Positions 21,151 to 34,340 of a stretch of DNA of 64,000 bases are shown one piece after another. This DNA comes from Cryptomeria japonica. Lineage: Eukaryota; Streptophyta; Pinopsida; Cupressales; Cupressaceae. The notes below the pieces were generated by a model. It worked only from the letters and a program-made list of their open reading frames with translations. It was not told where the DNA came from and did not search any database. The stretch spans positions 400,055,889 to 400,119,888 of the forward strand of contig NC_081408.1 in the NCBI RefSeq assembly GCF_030272615.1. Reading direction: 5' to 3'. Every line of letters begins with the position of its first letter. The first letter of the stretch is position 1. A program made the translations under genes and the position numbers.

Positions 21151-24046
21151 TGCAACACTGGGATCTCTGGTTTCGCTTGTGCCCTTAGTTGGTGTGAGGT
21201 GTATCGATCTTATGTTGTATGTTTTTCCTCCTTGTCGTGCGAGTATGATTGAGCAGACCTTAACTTGTGTGTAACATGTGTGTTCGCACCCTATTTTCAC
21301 CTTCTTAATGTGGGTGCTTTGGAGTGATTATATGAGCTTTGTCTGCCTATTAATTTCTTGGTCTACAATTTCTCTTATTCTGAAAGATAGTCGTATGTAC
21401 CTTCCTTATTGATTCATTGTACTCTTTTGACTAATCCAATTGGATTGGTTAGTGTTGTCTTGAATCTAAAAGTACGAAATGTACTTGCTTATGGATTTGA
21501 TCTAGCTTAGTGTTGTTCGCTTGAAGGACTAGTATGGTAGGTATTGAATGCTTAATATGTAGTAAATTGAATGATTATGACCCTTCCTCCTCTCTCTCTA
21601 AAAATTAAAATAAGTTTGATATGTGTAATTATCTCTTATTTGAGTTTTCTTATTGCAAGAGAAAGGATGTGAATTCTTGAGCCTTGTGTGAGCCTTATAA
21701 TGCTTATGTTTTCTTAGATTATAAAAAAAAGGGCTTTGGTTTGAATGTTAATATTGGTTATTGAGAGAAAATTATATGTTTACATTAAGGATTCTCCATG
21801 TGCTTTGTAGGAGTAATATAATTAAATTCCATCTTAAGTAAGGTGCATTAATATGTGCATAGTTGATTTTGTGAAATTGCCTTGTTGTGAAAGAAGTACC
21901 AAAAGAGAACATGTTATAGTAGCTTCAAGAGTGTATTAATGTGTTCCACAAAAGATTGTTTTATGTGCTTCTTTAAACTAGTTGAACGAGGATCTATTTT
22001 AGCAATGCTCCATTTAACTTGCCTTTGGATATAGATAATTGCCTTATTGTGTTTAGAAAGTGCGAATGAAAGGCTTGTTTGATGTGTATGCATTAATGTG
22101 TGTTATTTAGTTGATAGCTCCTCATTTACCTTCTTGTTGTATTTTGATTTTCAATGTTAGGTTGCAGATTTTGATGTATTACTGTATTGCATTAAGAATA
22201 TGAGTGTTCTCAAGAGGTCTTGTATCACCGAAAGATTGTTTGTCTCGATCTCTTGTTCGAAAAAATAGAACATTCTATTGCAACCATAATAATTGGAAAT
22301 GTCATGTTAGGTTGTTTTGGCATCCTCCTTAAAAGATAGCAAAATGAAAACTGTGCAACTAAAATGATAGACTTATATCTGAGCATATAGTGTGATCTTG
22401 TTGATCTTGTGTATTTGTAGGAAATAGTCGATTTTCCAACTCTCTCTTCCTCCTCTTGCCTAAATTATAAGGTTTTTTTTTTTTAATGCTATTAAGAATG
22501 CATTGATTTAAGAAGAATTTTTATAACGCATATGAAAATGTATGTTTTCTTTTGGCTTCTAATTGAAAGAGGAAAGTTTTTCGCTTTGGAAAATAAAATT
22601 GCATAGTTAGTAGTGTGAATGCAAATTCTTAGTGGAATTTGAGAAAGATATCGGAATGATGTTATTTCCTTATGTAATGGTGAATTGTTAAGAATTTCAG
22701 TACTTGTATCTAGAATAAACTTGATTCAGTTATTCATGTGGAAAGCATAGTTAAAATCCTTCTTAAGTAGATGATAGCACAATGAAAATTACCCCCTGTA
22801 AATGTGAGTAAACCAGTGATGGTGCTATTCCTTGTGTATTGTAAGAAACCCGTGCCTGCTATGTGTGCCCATGGGATGGTGAAGTAATCAACCATGGAGG
22901 ATATGTTTGCTTATTAGTATGGGATACCATACTGTTTATGTGGTGTTGCTTATTTGTTTCCTTACTGAGTGCCAACCCACGGGTTGTTGATAAGTCAGTA
23001 TGTGAAGGGGTAGTATTAGAAGTCACCATTCCTTGAATAGTATGGAACGACGTACGAGTAATATCGACGCAAAGCGAATTTAGCTTCCCTATTTCAAGGA
23101 AAAATATAGTTATATAATGAAATTGTATTATAGGTGTACTCAATACTTTCCCTTGTGATGAACCGATTTATGAGGTTCATGTGTGCCAGCCTATTCCTAT
23201 CCTTTATTTGAGCATAATTGATGACAGTTCTTGAGCATAATGATGGGTTTTATTGGAGCATATTTTGCCTTGTCTTCATGAGAGGCATGTTATTTTTCGC
23301 ATGAGCTGCCAATTGACTAGTGTTGGTAGACTTGTGGGTAGACCTTAGCCATGTATACCTTTGGCTTACGATGAGTATCCTGAGAGGTACGTCGCTATGC
23401 GGGGTGTGACCTACGCATGTCCTTATCCATGAGGTACACTACCATGTGGGATATGTCCATTGCGTGCCCTTTTCGCTTGGAGTATTGCCATGCCGTGCTG
23501 AGACACTATGCGAGATGTAGTAGACATTGCCATGCGACCTACCGATAGGTGTAGGGTAGAGCCATTCCGGGTGACGATGTGATGCGGGGTGATGTCGAGG
23601 TACACACTGCCATGCCATGCGGATGTGTGACTAGGACACACCACATGATGAGCTACTATGATAGCTAGATGATTGTTCCTTCCTTCCTCGTTGGTGGCTA
23701 GCTGCTAGTCACATAGTGATGTAATGTGCACTTATGATTTTTTTTATTTTATTATTTATTTATTTCCTTGTGGGCCAGCAATTTATTCTATTTTGACCTT
23801 GAAGGTTTAGCCATGATCTTACAATCTTGTTTTTACTTGATTTGATGTTGCAATTTCAAAATTATTTTCTTGCCTTACTGTTGGAATTGACGATTATTAT
23901 CTTTATTCTTCTGTACTTGGGTGGCTAAACCGGTTTATCCTTGTTGTTTTTGTATGATGGTCTTGTGTTGGAATGTGAATTCCTCTCCAAGAATGTAGGA
24001 GACAGTCTTGGTTGAGTGTATACGAGGAAGTGGATGTAGGGAACCT
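21151..24046 (+). other. Non-coding interior of element A
   Basis: About 2.9 kb lie between PBS and polypurine tract. I find no gag, protease, RT, RNase H or integrase motif on either strand, and no frame longer than about 95 codons. The sequence is T-rich on the + strand. A local cluster of imperfect repeats sits at about 23380-23640. It would serve as packaged RNA without coding capacity. Confidence 0.75.
23380..23640. repeat. Cluster of imperfect TGCCATGCGG-type repeats
   Basis: Related motifs recur at 25-60 bp spacing: GCTATGCGGGGTGTG, ACCATGTGGGATATG, TGCCATGCCGTG, TGCCATGCGACC, GTGATGCGGGGTGATG and TGCCATGCCATGCGGATGTG. The cluster lies near the 3' end of the element A interior. Confidence 0.6.
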
Positions 24047-24060
24047 TGAGGATGGGGGTA
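24047..24060 (+). promoter_or_regulatory. Putative polypurine tract of element A
   Basis: TGAGGATGGGGGTA precedes TGTGAGGCTGTGAG at 24061, the proposed 3' LTR start. That start resembles the LTR start of element B (TGTGAGGCC). The 5' LTR start is outside the window, so the boundary cannot be confirmed from the pair. Confidence 0.6.
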
Positions 24061-26659
24061 TGTGAGGCTGTGAGACAGCTAGGATCCTCTACCTACCTAT
24101 GAGTGGTGGCTATCTCTTGGAGGCTAAACACCTTACACAACAAGGGATGTTCACGAGGGTCTTGTATGGAAGGTAGCACCACCATGGTGTGCCCTAGCAC
24201 CATCAAGCCCTGGAGTGAGATGTTGGATATTTATGATCATGTTATTTATTCTGAGATCAGGCATAGAGATGTTGATCATGCATGTTATCTTTGACCGAGC
24301 ATTAGACATGCTCACATGTGGCCTTTTGTGTTGTGCAATTCCAGTTATGGGGATGGTTATTATGTGAAATCGTGGATTAAATGGTGTCAACTTGTCACTA
24401 TGTTATGGGACATAGTCATTGGAAAGGTTCTTTTATGCCTGGAAAGTGTAAACAATTGAGTTATTTACGTTTCTCTTAATTATTGAAAGTTAACTTGGTT
24501 GTAGAAATTTATATTTGAAGCTAGTTCTATGTGATAAAGTTTTGTAAAAAGATGTAATGGTAAAAGAGATTGATCATGATAGCATGTTTTCTTGACCTGC
24601 TTGGTAGAATGAGTATGGTAATTGATGCTTACCTCTTTTAATGCTTTGATGGGTGTAATGAAAGGAAGAAAATTCTTGTTTTTCTGCTATGATTGTGGAT
24701 AATACCTAGAATATTTTAAAGAAGTGTATGGCTTTAGATGTATCTTGCCTATAGATTATGACAATCATAGAGGTTTTAGCAATAATGTTTCATTTATTTA
24801 CATAAAGATTCATATGTGCAAATTTATAATTGTTAAATGAGTTTCAAGGCTAATACGTGTTCCATGTTTTCCGTCTAGCCTTGCGACTTCCAAGAGTAAG
24901 TCGAAGCCTTGTAGTGCCCCTACCCTAGTCAGCCTTGCAAAACCGGTTTGACCTTGGTTGACTTCCTATGTGGCATTCTTGAATGGTTGATTTACCGTGA
25001 TGCAATGTTGTAGATTAGATAATACGAATATTATGCATACCTATTAATGTGCTTTCACATCGATTCTTATGTAAGTTTAATTGTTTCCCCAATTCTTGTT
25101 ATAAATCTTGAGCTAACGCCTTCATTGAATATGTATATATATGTATGCTTGCATGACTCATGGGTGCAAGAGATTGCAAGAACAGTACCGCCTAGGTGCG
25201 AGGTTCGTCTCCATCAAGATTCGTAGGGTTGAGTATACCTCTTTCATCCTTAGAATTTGGATTAGGTGGTCGTAAAACCCTCGTCTTGCCTTAGCAATGA
25301 TCAGGTGAGCATCGTGTGTGGTCCGTCGGGTTCCTTTTTTGTTTGGGTTTGCGTGTTGCATGATTGGTGGGCTATCTTGGTTTGCGTGCCTTGTGTGTGG
25401 TAAAATGAAGTGCTTTATCCTAAGTATTTAATTTGATTTAATGTGTTCATTTACGCATTAGTGATTGAGAAATTAAAATAGATAGGTTTCTTTTATGTGG
25501 TTAATCATTAATTAAAAGATTGCTATATTTATGTTTGTAGTAAGTTAAGTATTTAATTTGATTTACTGTGTTCATTCACGCATTAGTAATTGAGAAATTT
25601 AAAATAAGTAGGTTTCTTTTATGTGATTAATCATTAATTTAAAAGATAGCTTTATTTATGTTTGTAGCGAGTTTAATTTAATAGTTGATTTTAAATAACG
25701 AATTTAATTAGTTTATGCGTTTTAAAAAGGAAAGAATTAAAGTTGTTTGGAATAGAGATAATTCAATCTCTTTTGCATTTTGGAAAAAGAAAGGTTAATT
25801 ATACTTATTTAAGAAAATCAATTTTTATTAGAAAAGCAAGTTTAATTTATAAGTATATTTGATATAGTGTGAAAGATTGATTTAGGAAATTAATTTAATT
25901 AAAATATTTTGTCCTCGTCAATATTGTAAAATATAAATGTTAGCTTAATTAATATTGAGAAAATTAAAATTAAATGAGAGAGAAGCATTTTAATTTTAAT
26001 TAGAAAAGCAAGTCAGTTTTTTTGAATAGTTGAAAAGAATGATTATTTTAAAAAAAAGTGCTTAAATTCAAAATTAGAAATTAGGTCAAAATTTCATTCT
26101 TTTAATCTAGGTTGGAAAAATATTTTGGGGGTTGTTGAATTTTTGGAAGAAATTTTTTGATGGAGATTGGAGATTTTGGAAGGATAGATTTTTCTACAGC
26201 TGCAGGTTGGGCTTGTCTTCAAAATCTTGCCAGGAATGCGAGATGAGGTAGGATTCGAATGCATCTCTTGAGTTTTGGTGATATTGGGTTTGTCTCTTTA
26301 AAAAAAAAAAATGTTTTTTTTTTCTTGAAGATTTCTTACTTTAAACCTCCATGAATGTTGTTAAAATTTAGGTTTCAGTTTTGAAAATATTGGTTGTTCT
26401 CGGGTCAAGATTGTCTGAATGGTTTTGTGTTTGAGCAAATCTTGCATATCTGAAGTTTTTGAGTATTGGACAATCATGAGCTTGCTGGGAAAATTTCCCC
26501 ATTTTGTTGTTTTGATCTTTCTGAAAAAGAAAAGAAATGAAATAAAAATAACGTTTTTTTTTAAATTTCGTCATTTCGATTCAAATAAAATGTAAATCGA
26601 AACTGTAAAATATATATAAATAAATGGAAAAGAAAATATTTTGGGTTTTTTTGGGGGGG

Positions 26660-26930
26660 GGGAGTCGAAGCTCAACCCATGCCCTCCCCTTTTTGCCTCC
26701 CGCTGGAGCCTTGCATCCACCCTGTGGAAGCGGAGGGACTGCGTCCACGTGATTGGCCACAGTTACCCCGCTCCATAGTGTGGAGGTCGAAAGGTCTGTG
26801 ACCCCCACGGCGGCCGCAGAGACCCCGGCTCCACTGTGTGTGGAGGTCGAGGGTCTGCGTCCACCGTGGTGGCCGCAGGCCCGACGGCTAGGGCATAGCC
26901 ACCTTAGGGTTTGCCGCCCTCCACCTTTTA
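26660..26930. repeat. GC-rich island in the 3' LTR of element A
   Basis: This is the partner of 15380-15650, with the same diverged repeats of about 78 bp and small length changes in the poly-G and poly-A runs. No gene is seen. Confidence 0.75.
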
Positions 26931-28439
26931 AAAATAAATAAATTAGTAAATCTTTTTGTTTTCAAAAAAAACAAATAAATATTGATAGATTAAGTTTTAA
27001 ATTAATATAATTTATTTTCACTAAACCTTGATTAATTATATTAATTTTTAGTTATGGATTGATGTGGATTTTAAATAAATGTTTATTTAGATAATCCATA
27101 TATTAATACATGTTATTAATTAGATATTGATTGTTGCTAAACTCTGATTAATATATATTAATTTTTAATTGTGGTTTAATGTGGATTTTAAATAAATGTT
27201 AATTTAGATAATCCATATATTAATATATATTATTAATTATATATTGATTGTTGGTCCCTTTGTAGCGAATATTGTCAGTGAATAATCATTATTGTTCAGA
27301 CAATTTTATTTAGTTAGATATATATTGAGATATATGTATATGCTAATTCATATTTACGGATAGTGTAATTGCTTTAAATATACGCAAGGGAATTATAATT
27401 CATTGGGGAGTGTTTTTACCATTTCGAAGATTCCTTTTAATGCATATTTTCTTTTTGTAAAGGGTAAATTTGTGTTGCTAGAGAGGGGACTAGGTTATTT
27501 CAAACCAGTATGTCAATGACGTTTATCTAAGGATTAAATAACCTATTTAGACGAATAATGCTTACATTCATGTGAACTTGGTTGGAAAACTTGTAGAGAT
27601 GTATTTATGTTATGTCTTGATGCATATGAACGTAGTGAGTAGAAAACCTAGAATGACCTAGATCTGGATGAGGTAGAAAACTAAAAACAACTTAGATCAT
27701 TTAGAAAACTTGATCAACCTTTAAATGTTTAAATCAATATGGGAAAAGCTTGTATTTTCCAGTTATTGCTTGTACAAGGTTTAATTTTTGTATTCGTTTT
27801 TGTTTAAAGAAATGGCAAAACCTTGATATGTTTGTTTGGACCCTGTCATCTGGTTGTTTTATGATTGACCATAGTTGGTCAAGTCCCTAGTTAGAGTACC
27901 GTCAGACAAGAAACCCTTGTAATTGCTTTTGATGTGTTCAGTTGGATCTGCTTCTATGAAGGGATCATTTATGTATTTATTGACCGAAGTGGTCATTGTA
28001 TAGTGGTTGTGTTCACCTATAAGGCAGAGATGTAAATGACATGAACCTTATGTAGTCTTAACATAATTAATTTCCAAAGGGGTCTTGCAGTTGAGCAGGC
28101 CCGAAGATGTAGCCCTCTATGGGTGAACTCCGAGATCATTTATGTGTTATGTGATGCTTTTCTCTCTCATGTTTCATACTTAGTGCTAGCATGTATGGAT
28201 GCATTTTGTAAGTGTATAATGAGGATTTAATGAAGTTAATTTTTGAATGCATGAATATAGTCATCTTGTTAAATGCAATAAATGGATCATGAAGGAATGA
28301 ACTCTGTTAATGTTAATGAAAATACGTATGCATGAAAAAACCTCATAGATATGATGATGTTAATAGAGCGTTTTGGAACAAGGTACATGTTATGTGTTTA
28401 ATACAAAATTGAACGTAATGAATGGTTTAAAGTTATCGG

Positions 28440-28990
28440 ATAAGCTCGTCATAATACTTAAATTGTAATTCTAATGGATGAACTTCATTTAGTTACTTAC
28501 CTTTTTATCTTAATAAATGAACATCATCATAATAGCTATATTTTACTAAATTGGATGAATTCATTTAGTTATTTACGTTTTATTCTAAATAAATGATCTT
28601 CATCAAATTAGCTGCATTCTAACTGTAATTGGATGAACTCAATTGGTTATCCACATTATAACCTTAATAAATGAACTTCATCCTAATACCTACATTTTAA
28701 CTATAATGGATGAACTCATACGGTTATTTACATTTTAACCTTAATAAATGAACTCCATCTTCTAGCAATATTTTAATTACAATGGATGAACTCATATGGT
28801 TAATTACATTTTAACCTCTATAAATGAACTTTGATATATTAGTTATATTGTATCTAAAATAGATGGACTCGTCACGTTAACCATATTTTAACCTTAATGG
28901 ATGAATCTGCAAGTGATCTATGTTTTAACTTCTATGGGTAAATTTCCTCATGTTAGCCTCATCTTCAACCATAATAGATGAACTCTTCCT
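28440..28990. repeat. Uninterrupted 41-43 bp tandem array in the 3' LTR of element A
   Basis: About 13 units of the form ATGGATGAACTCAT or AATAAATGAACTTCATC are each followed by a TTACATTTTAACC-like tail. This is the empty-site version of the array split at 17609. Confidence 0.85.
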
Positions 28991-29597
28991 AATTTCTATA
29001 ATGTTAATTCACTGAACAAATTATATCCATGTTTCAAGTAATAACATGTAATTAAGATATCCTGCTTAATTGGATCAAATGTCGCGAGTTGAGTTAGGTG
29101 TTAGGTTACATAATCATGTTGGGAAACTCCTTAGGTTTGTTTTGTCTTCCGCTGTGTTATCTAAGTGTTAGATAACTCAATGTATCTTAATGTTGAGTCT
29201 TATTAAAAATATATATATATACACTCCATTTGAGTGTTTTATCTTTATCCCTTTAGGGTTTCTTATCGGGGCATTACAATTCCCTTAAAGATATAGAAGG
29301 TTACAGGTACTTTAAAGTTATTATTATATATAGTCTAATTGTAATTTACTTTCTAATCACTCATTTTGGACTAATGATCCCATGAATTTTTTGCAGGAAA
29401 TGACATTTTTTTATAAAAATCTTAATGACATTGCATTGCAGATATTTGGGCCCACCATACATAAAAGGTGGAACATCATATGTGAACTAACCCTAATCCA
29501 CTATTTTGATTTCATATCATTGCTAGAATAGTTTTCCTTTGATCCATTTCTTGAACTATAATAAATGTAGCTTCAGTTCATTTCTGAATCTAACAGG

Positions 29598-31123
29598 TTT
29601 GTTTTTGCTTTAAAAGGTGGAATGACCAAGAAAAAAGGTTAAAAGATGAATTGAAAAACCGTATGGTTGATTTGTTTGGAAATGACACATTCGACAAAAC
29701 CAAGCTCCTTGAAAAAGCTGGCACATATCTAAAGTATGTGAGGGACCAATACAAGACCCATTAAGAGAAGAACGTAAAGTACAAGTGTCCCCCCATGATT
29801 CCAGAGAGGGAGTGGAAGGACCTGATTTTGGATGCCAAGGAGAGAATTGAAAGGAAAAAAGGAAATACACCACCAGACACCAAAAGAAGGTATGGGATAC
29901 TATTAAGAATGTAATTATGTACTAATTAATTACTCTTTATATTTATATAATTTAACACATTTCAAACTTTTCATAGACTGAGTGACATGTCAAAGGCAAC
30001 CAAGGCAAGACAAGAAAAGCACGTGAAACACAAACTCGGCTCTGGTGGTTATATGAAACTTGTTGCACGAATTGTAAGTATTAGTAAATGAAATATCGCA
30101 TCAAAATATTTATAAATTGCAAACAATTTTTTTTTATCAAACAATGCAAGCAAAAGTCATGATACAAAGCAAAAATTTAGGGCTCTTAATTCAATAGAGC
30201 GCCCACAAAAGATGACAAGAGAATTCCCTACCAGCAAGGCTATATAGCCGTGGCTGAATGGCTACGAGAATTGAGTGGGCAAACACAAGATTCTGGTGCA
30301 TCCATCACACAGGTAAATAAGATAAATGAAAATTGTTTCAAATTGTATACTTTACCAATGATCTAATTGATGTTGAGTTCCAACATAAAGTGACTATATA
30401 TGTTTTAAATAAGAAAGCAATGATAACAATATGCATGACATTGGAATGCAGTTTGCTAATTGTGAAACACCACCTGCACATGAAGGTCCGAATGTGCATC
30501 CCAATAGTGGAGGTATTATTTTCTATTCAAATTTATTTATGTAATTATTAATACAATTAATTATCTTAATTTTTAATTAGAGTGGTAATTAATGTAACCT
30601 TTTTTGTTAATATTTTAGAGCATGTATTCGGTGGTGACCAAGTGGAGCATGATCTTGAGTACACAACATCAGGAACGTAATGTTCCCCAATCAGGTAAAG
30701 AGGACCACTGTTATTCCTTTAAACAAATTTAATTGCAATTGGTATTCAACATTAATGTAACCTTTAGTATTTCAACTCCAGAGGATCTAGAGGGTGTTTA
30801 GCATGTTAAGGTTGAGGCTAGACAAAATGATGTGGCCCCATCAGGTAAAGAGAGCAACAATTATGTTCTCTAAATTAATGAAATACTTGTAACTATAATA
30901 AAAAAATGTTTTGAATTTAACCCATTTCTTTGTTATTGGAGATGACCCCCCTTCGCTTCAGTGTCCTCGTCCTCAGTATAGGATTAGGCATACATCAAGA
31001 TCAGGAGAAGAGGGCAGAACAACTAAAGAGGGGGGAAATGATGAAGAAAACGATGCTCCACTTATTCTTTTCATAGCTTCAAAAAAAAATGAAAAAAAAA
31101 TGATTGTAATCTACCTTATTTGA
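29598..31123 (+). pseudogene. Multi-exon Ptta/En/Spm-type plant transposase-family pseudogene
   Basis: Seven exon-like blocks have GT/AG borders: about 29598-29889, 29977-30073, 30151-30312, 30452-30512, 30619-30694, 30782-30844 and 30942-31123. The product contains KRWNDQEKRLKDELKNRM, YKCPPMIPEREWKDL, LSDMSKATKARQEKHVKHKL followed by GSGGYMKLVARI, then KMTREFPTSKA and VAEWLRELSGQTQDSG. This layout resembles plant transposase proteins annotated as Ptta/En/Spm (PF03004-like); the family name is from memory, not a search. A stop follows YKTH in exon 1. A frameshift lies in exon 3 near 30240, and further stops lie in exons 5 and 6. Upstream exons may have been cut off by element A, which ends at 29278. 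The shadow frame on the - strand over exon 1 is not a gene. Confidence 0.7.
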
Positions 31124-31330
31124 TAATGACTATTTTTTGTGTGTTAATGAATGTAATTATGTGCTAATGAATGGTTATGAATGATATGTGTTAATTAATA
31201 TTGATGAATGTTGGGTGTTAATAAATGTTAATCAATGTTATGTGTTAATGAATGTTATGTGATATTAATGAATGAATGTTATATTCTATTAATGGAAGAA
31301 AGAATGAATGAATGTTCGATGTTAACGAGG
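31124..31330. repeat. Degenerate AATGAATGTTATGTGTT-type repeat tract
   Basis: About ten imperfect iterations of an ATTAATGAATGTTATGTG-like unit follow the last transposase-like exon. Confidence 0.7.
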
Positions 31331-33980
31331 AATTTAGAGTGATGTTAGGGGGGGGAGGGCCAAATGAGATTCCACCTTCACGTGGTTGGCCCTGTTAAGT
31401 AGAGAATATTAAACTATTCTCAAAACCAAGTGAAGCTCAATAAGATAACACACTTTTCAATATTTCATTATGTTGCATAGTTAATCTTATTGAATAATGT
31501 ATATTGAATCTTAATTGCAGGGTCCAACACGAACAACAACACCACAAGTTGCTAGGTATAATGAACTCCCATATTGTTTTGTATGTACACTAACAATATG
31601 AGTTACTTCTAGTGTTGATTTCCATGGTGGGAATGCAAAAGTTATGAATATGTCTCATCCTTGTAAGTTTTTTTATTAGTTGACATTTTCTTGATCATTT
31701 TTAATTTTTCCTTATCATTTTAAGTCTAACCACTTTTATATGGAATTTATTGTTCTAGTTTTTTACTATATGCCAGACATTATTGATACAAGGACTTGCA
31801 TTGCATCCATTTTTTCAATTAGGTATTATAAAGGGTAGGTTGTATTTGTAAATGTCTCTTTGAGTTCATCCAAATTTTATAACTGTTACCTCACATCTTG
31901 TTATCGCTTCATATCTATATGTTCTGTGAGGAGAACACCTATGTTTTTCTTTACCAATCCTCTAAGATAGTTTATGACTGCTAATAACTATATATTTTGA
32001 TCATTTTATATTGTCTTAGACCCATGATAATAGTGATAATGTATCAATAGAATAGATGGATATAAAGTTCTTATCCTGCTATAACTGTACATTGGATAGT
32101 GTTCTTTCACTCCATGGTTGTGCTCTGTGTGAGGATTATTATGACTATATGCTGCTATTACTTGGTGATTCATATGGACTATTATTTAGGCATTCTCCTT
32201 ATCACTGTTGTATGATTTGCATGATTTCTATCTTATATTTGTCAACCAATCTTATATTTTCCCTCGATGATCATGTATTTTCTTGCTATTTGTATTCCCC
32301 ATAATTTGAGTCTTTCTCATACTATTTTTTATACACTTTCTCATCACCTAGACTAATGCATAAAGTTATATCATAAGCTAGATAGTCCCTCATTATTGAA
32401 AAGAAAACCTTTGAATAGTAGCATACTATTTTACCATCTTATAACAAGATGGCTCCCATGACATCCTTAGTAGCATTTGTGTAAGCTTCAATGAGAAACA
32501 AAGAATTAGGTAAGGTCAACATTGGAGCATTGTGATGCAGAGCATCCACCAATCTTAATCAATTAGGGAGATCTTTCTCCCAACTCACCTATTCAATAGG
32601 GAGCAAACCCCAAGACCTCACTAGCCTACTAGCTCCTCAAGTTGCTTAAATGCCCCAAAGACTCACTCCTACTCCGTAGTCCCATACAACCATTGACATA
32701 CATCACATAAGGCATTCTCATCTTGCCCAAATCTATCTTGAGGTCTTCCAACCCTTGAATCACCCCAACTCACAAAATCTTACTCCCTCAAGCCCTTCTC
32801 CAATTAGGACTTTTAATGGCTTTTGGACACAACTCCTAATGCCATGTAGGCACACATCAACCCAAGGGTACTCAAAGACATCTCCTCTATTTTGGCTTTG
32901 GTTTCATCCAATTTGATTTTGTTTTGAAAAAGATATTCCAATTTTTGTAAAGCATTGTCAAAACCCTTCCTAAGGTTAACAATGACCATAAATAATGTAA
33001 TGTGTCATTTGTAGCCATGGGAAAACCACCAAAATTGGTGGGAAATTGTAAAATATTATGCCTTTTCATATTTTGGTGTTTGCAGGGGCTCATGAGTAAT
33101 TTTGGCATGTGCTAATTGAATGCAAGGGACTGATTTCTGAGTCATAGTTTGAAACACAAGGATTTCATGGAGTTTGAAGTGGTGTGAATGCATCAATGGT
33201 TCTCGGGGAGTCTAGTGAAGGGAAAGAGGAACGTGTGAGGGATCCATTGACAAGGGAAAGGGTCACCAAGTTGAAGAACCAATAACTAAGCAAACCTTTG
33301 GCTGTTCTAAGTTAACAATGACTGTGACTGTCTTAGCAAAACTAGTGAGACAACAATTTCTTGTTTGCCAAATAGGGTGTGATGGGAAGCTCAGTGGTTG
33401 GAGTTTTGGGAAGGTTAGTATGTGGACCCTATAAAGTCCTAGAATCCTTTTGGAGGTACTGAGGAGAGGGGAGGAAGGTCATGTTAATTATTGTCCCAAG
33501 CCTACATGACTAGAACAAAAGGACAACGGTGTAACAGTAAGACTTCCTTTGTACTTTGGTTGGCTGGTTGATTTTATAATGTATATAATAACTGCCTTAT
33601 CTAGATTAGAGACTAAGTTAGTAAGCCCTTTTCTATCTGATAGAGGTAGGGCCCATCCACTGTAGAGAGTTCTAACTAATTTCATTTACAAGTTTTCTTT
33701 GTTCTTTTTAATGTTCCTATTGTACAGCCTTTTCTTGCAAGTACTACTTATAACTAAGAGAAACATCATGAGACATGCCAAGTTCGCTCTTCTCAAAATC
33801 AATGCAGTAAATAAAAGGGGACATTACAAGTTCTCTCCTCTCAAAATCAATGGAGTGATGGATGTTGAAATATCATTGGCTCCTCCAAAGTAGCATTCTC
33901 TATAGGTGGGTTGAGTATTCTATGATTATCATGTCCCTCAATTTCTTCTCTCATATGTCAATGATGGCATTTGGAACCAA
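31331..33980. other. Intergenic stretch without recognisable gene
   Basis: The DNA is AT-rich. ORFs here are short (under 100 codons), lack recognisable motifs and do not form a consistent frame. A local 50-bp spaced repeat (TTCTCAAAATCAATG) occurs at 33780-33850. I assign nothing further. Confidence 0.6.
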
Positions 33981-33984
33981 TATA

Positions 33985-34340
33985 AGTTTCTCCTCATCAT
34001 CCAAGGGTAGTAGATCAATTAAGGATGCAATATTTTAGCTAGGTATATTTTTGGAGCAAGACACATGGAAAACATTGTGAAGTTGACTACTTGTGGGAAA
34101 ATTTAACTCATAAGCCATTTCATGAACCCTTTTTAAAATTTTATATGATCCATAAAACAAGCTTTGAGCTTTTAAAATCTACTTCACTTTATAGTAGTTT
34201 TCTTATAAGGCTATAGGATTTGAAAAACCATATCTCCCACATTTAATGATCTCTTGGTATGGTGTTGATCTACGTATAACTTTTGTTGAATGACTTTTAA
34301 GTGACCTCAAAATGTCTTGGTTATCTTTCACCAAATCATT
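33985..34340 (-). pseudogene. Decayed Ty3 integrase C-terminal fragment
   Basis: Translated on the - strand with frame changes, the stretch shows QHHTKRSLNVGDMVF, then KLKACF..., then an MAYELNFP-like segment, then LHNVFHVSC. This is the order of the C-terminal integrase region of Ty3 elements (GDMVFLRLQPYK..., GPYKIL..., IHNVFHVSCLKK). Many stops and frameshifts are present. No neighbouring RT, PBS or LTR belongs to it. Confidence 0.7.

Larger units (their letters stand above)
1..29278 (+). mobile_element. Element A: giant-LTR, apparently non-coding LTR retrotransposon (LARD-like), 5' end outside window
   Basis: Sequence 1-179 plus 14978-17609 plus 20736-21130 matches 26090-29278 throughout, so the two stretches are the LTR pair of one element. 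The left LTR ends in GGGGCATTACA at 21130 and is followed two bases later by a tRNA-iMet primer binding site. The right LTR is preceded by a purine-rich stretch and ends in the same GGGGCATTACA at 29278. Between them lie about 2.9 kb with no gag, protease, RT or integrase reading frame. LTRs of about 5.2 kb with a shorter non-coding interior fit a large retrotransposon derivative, which would need proteins from another element. The 5' LTR was hit twice by later insertions; the 3' LTR was not. The left target duplication lies outside the window; by position the right one would be ATTCC at 29279. Confidence 0.85.
24061..29278 (+). repeat. 3' LTR of element A (about 5.2 kb)
   Basis: The right end is certain, because GGGGCATTACA at 29278 matches the 5' LTR end at 21130. 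The left end is inferred from the TG after the polypurine tract. Positions 26090-29278 align with the 5' LTR fragments. It contains the GC-rich island (26660-26930), the tandem array (28440-28990) and the terminal hairpins (29222-29258). No coding frame is visible. Confidence 0.8.
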
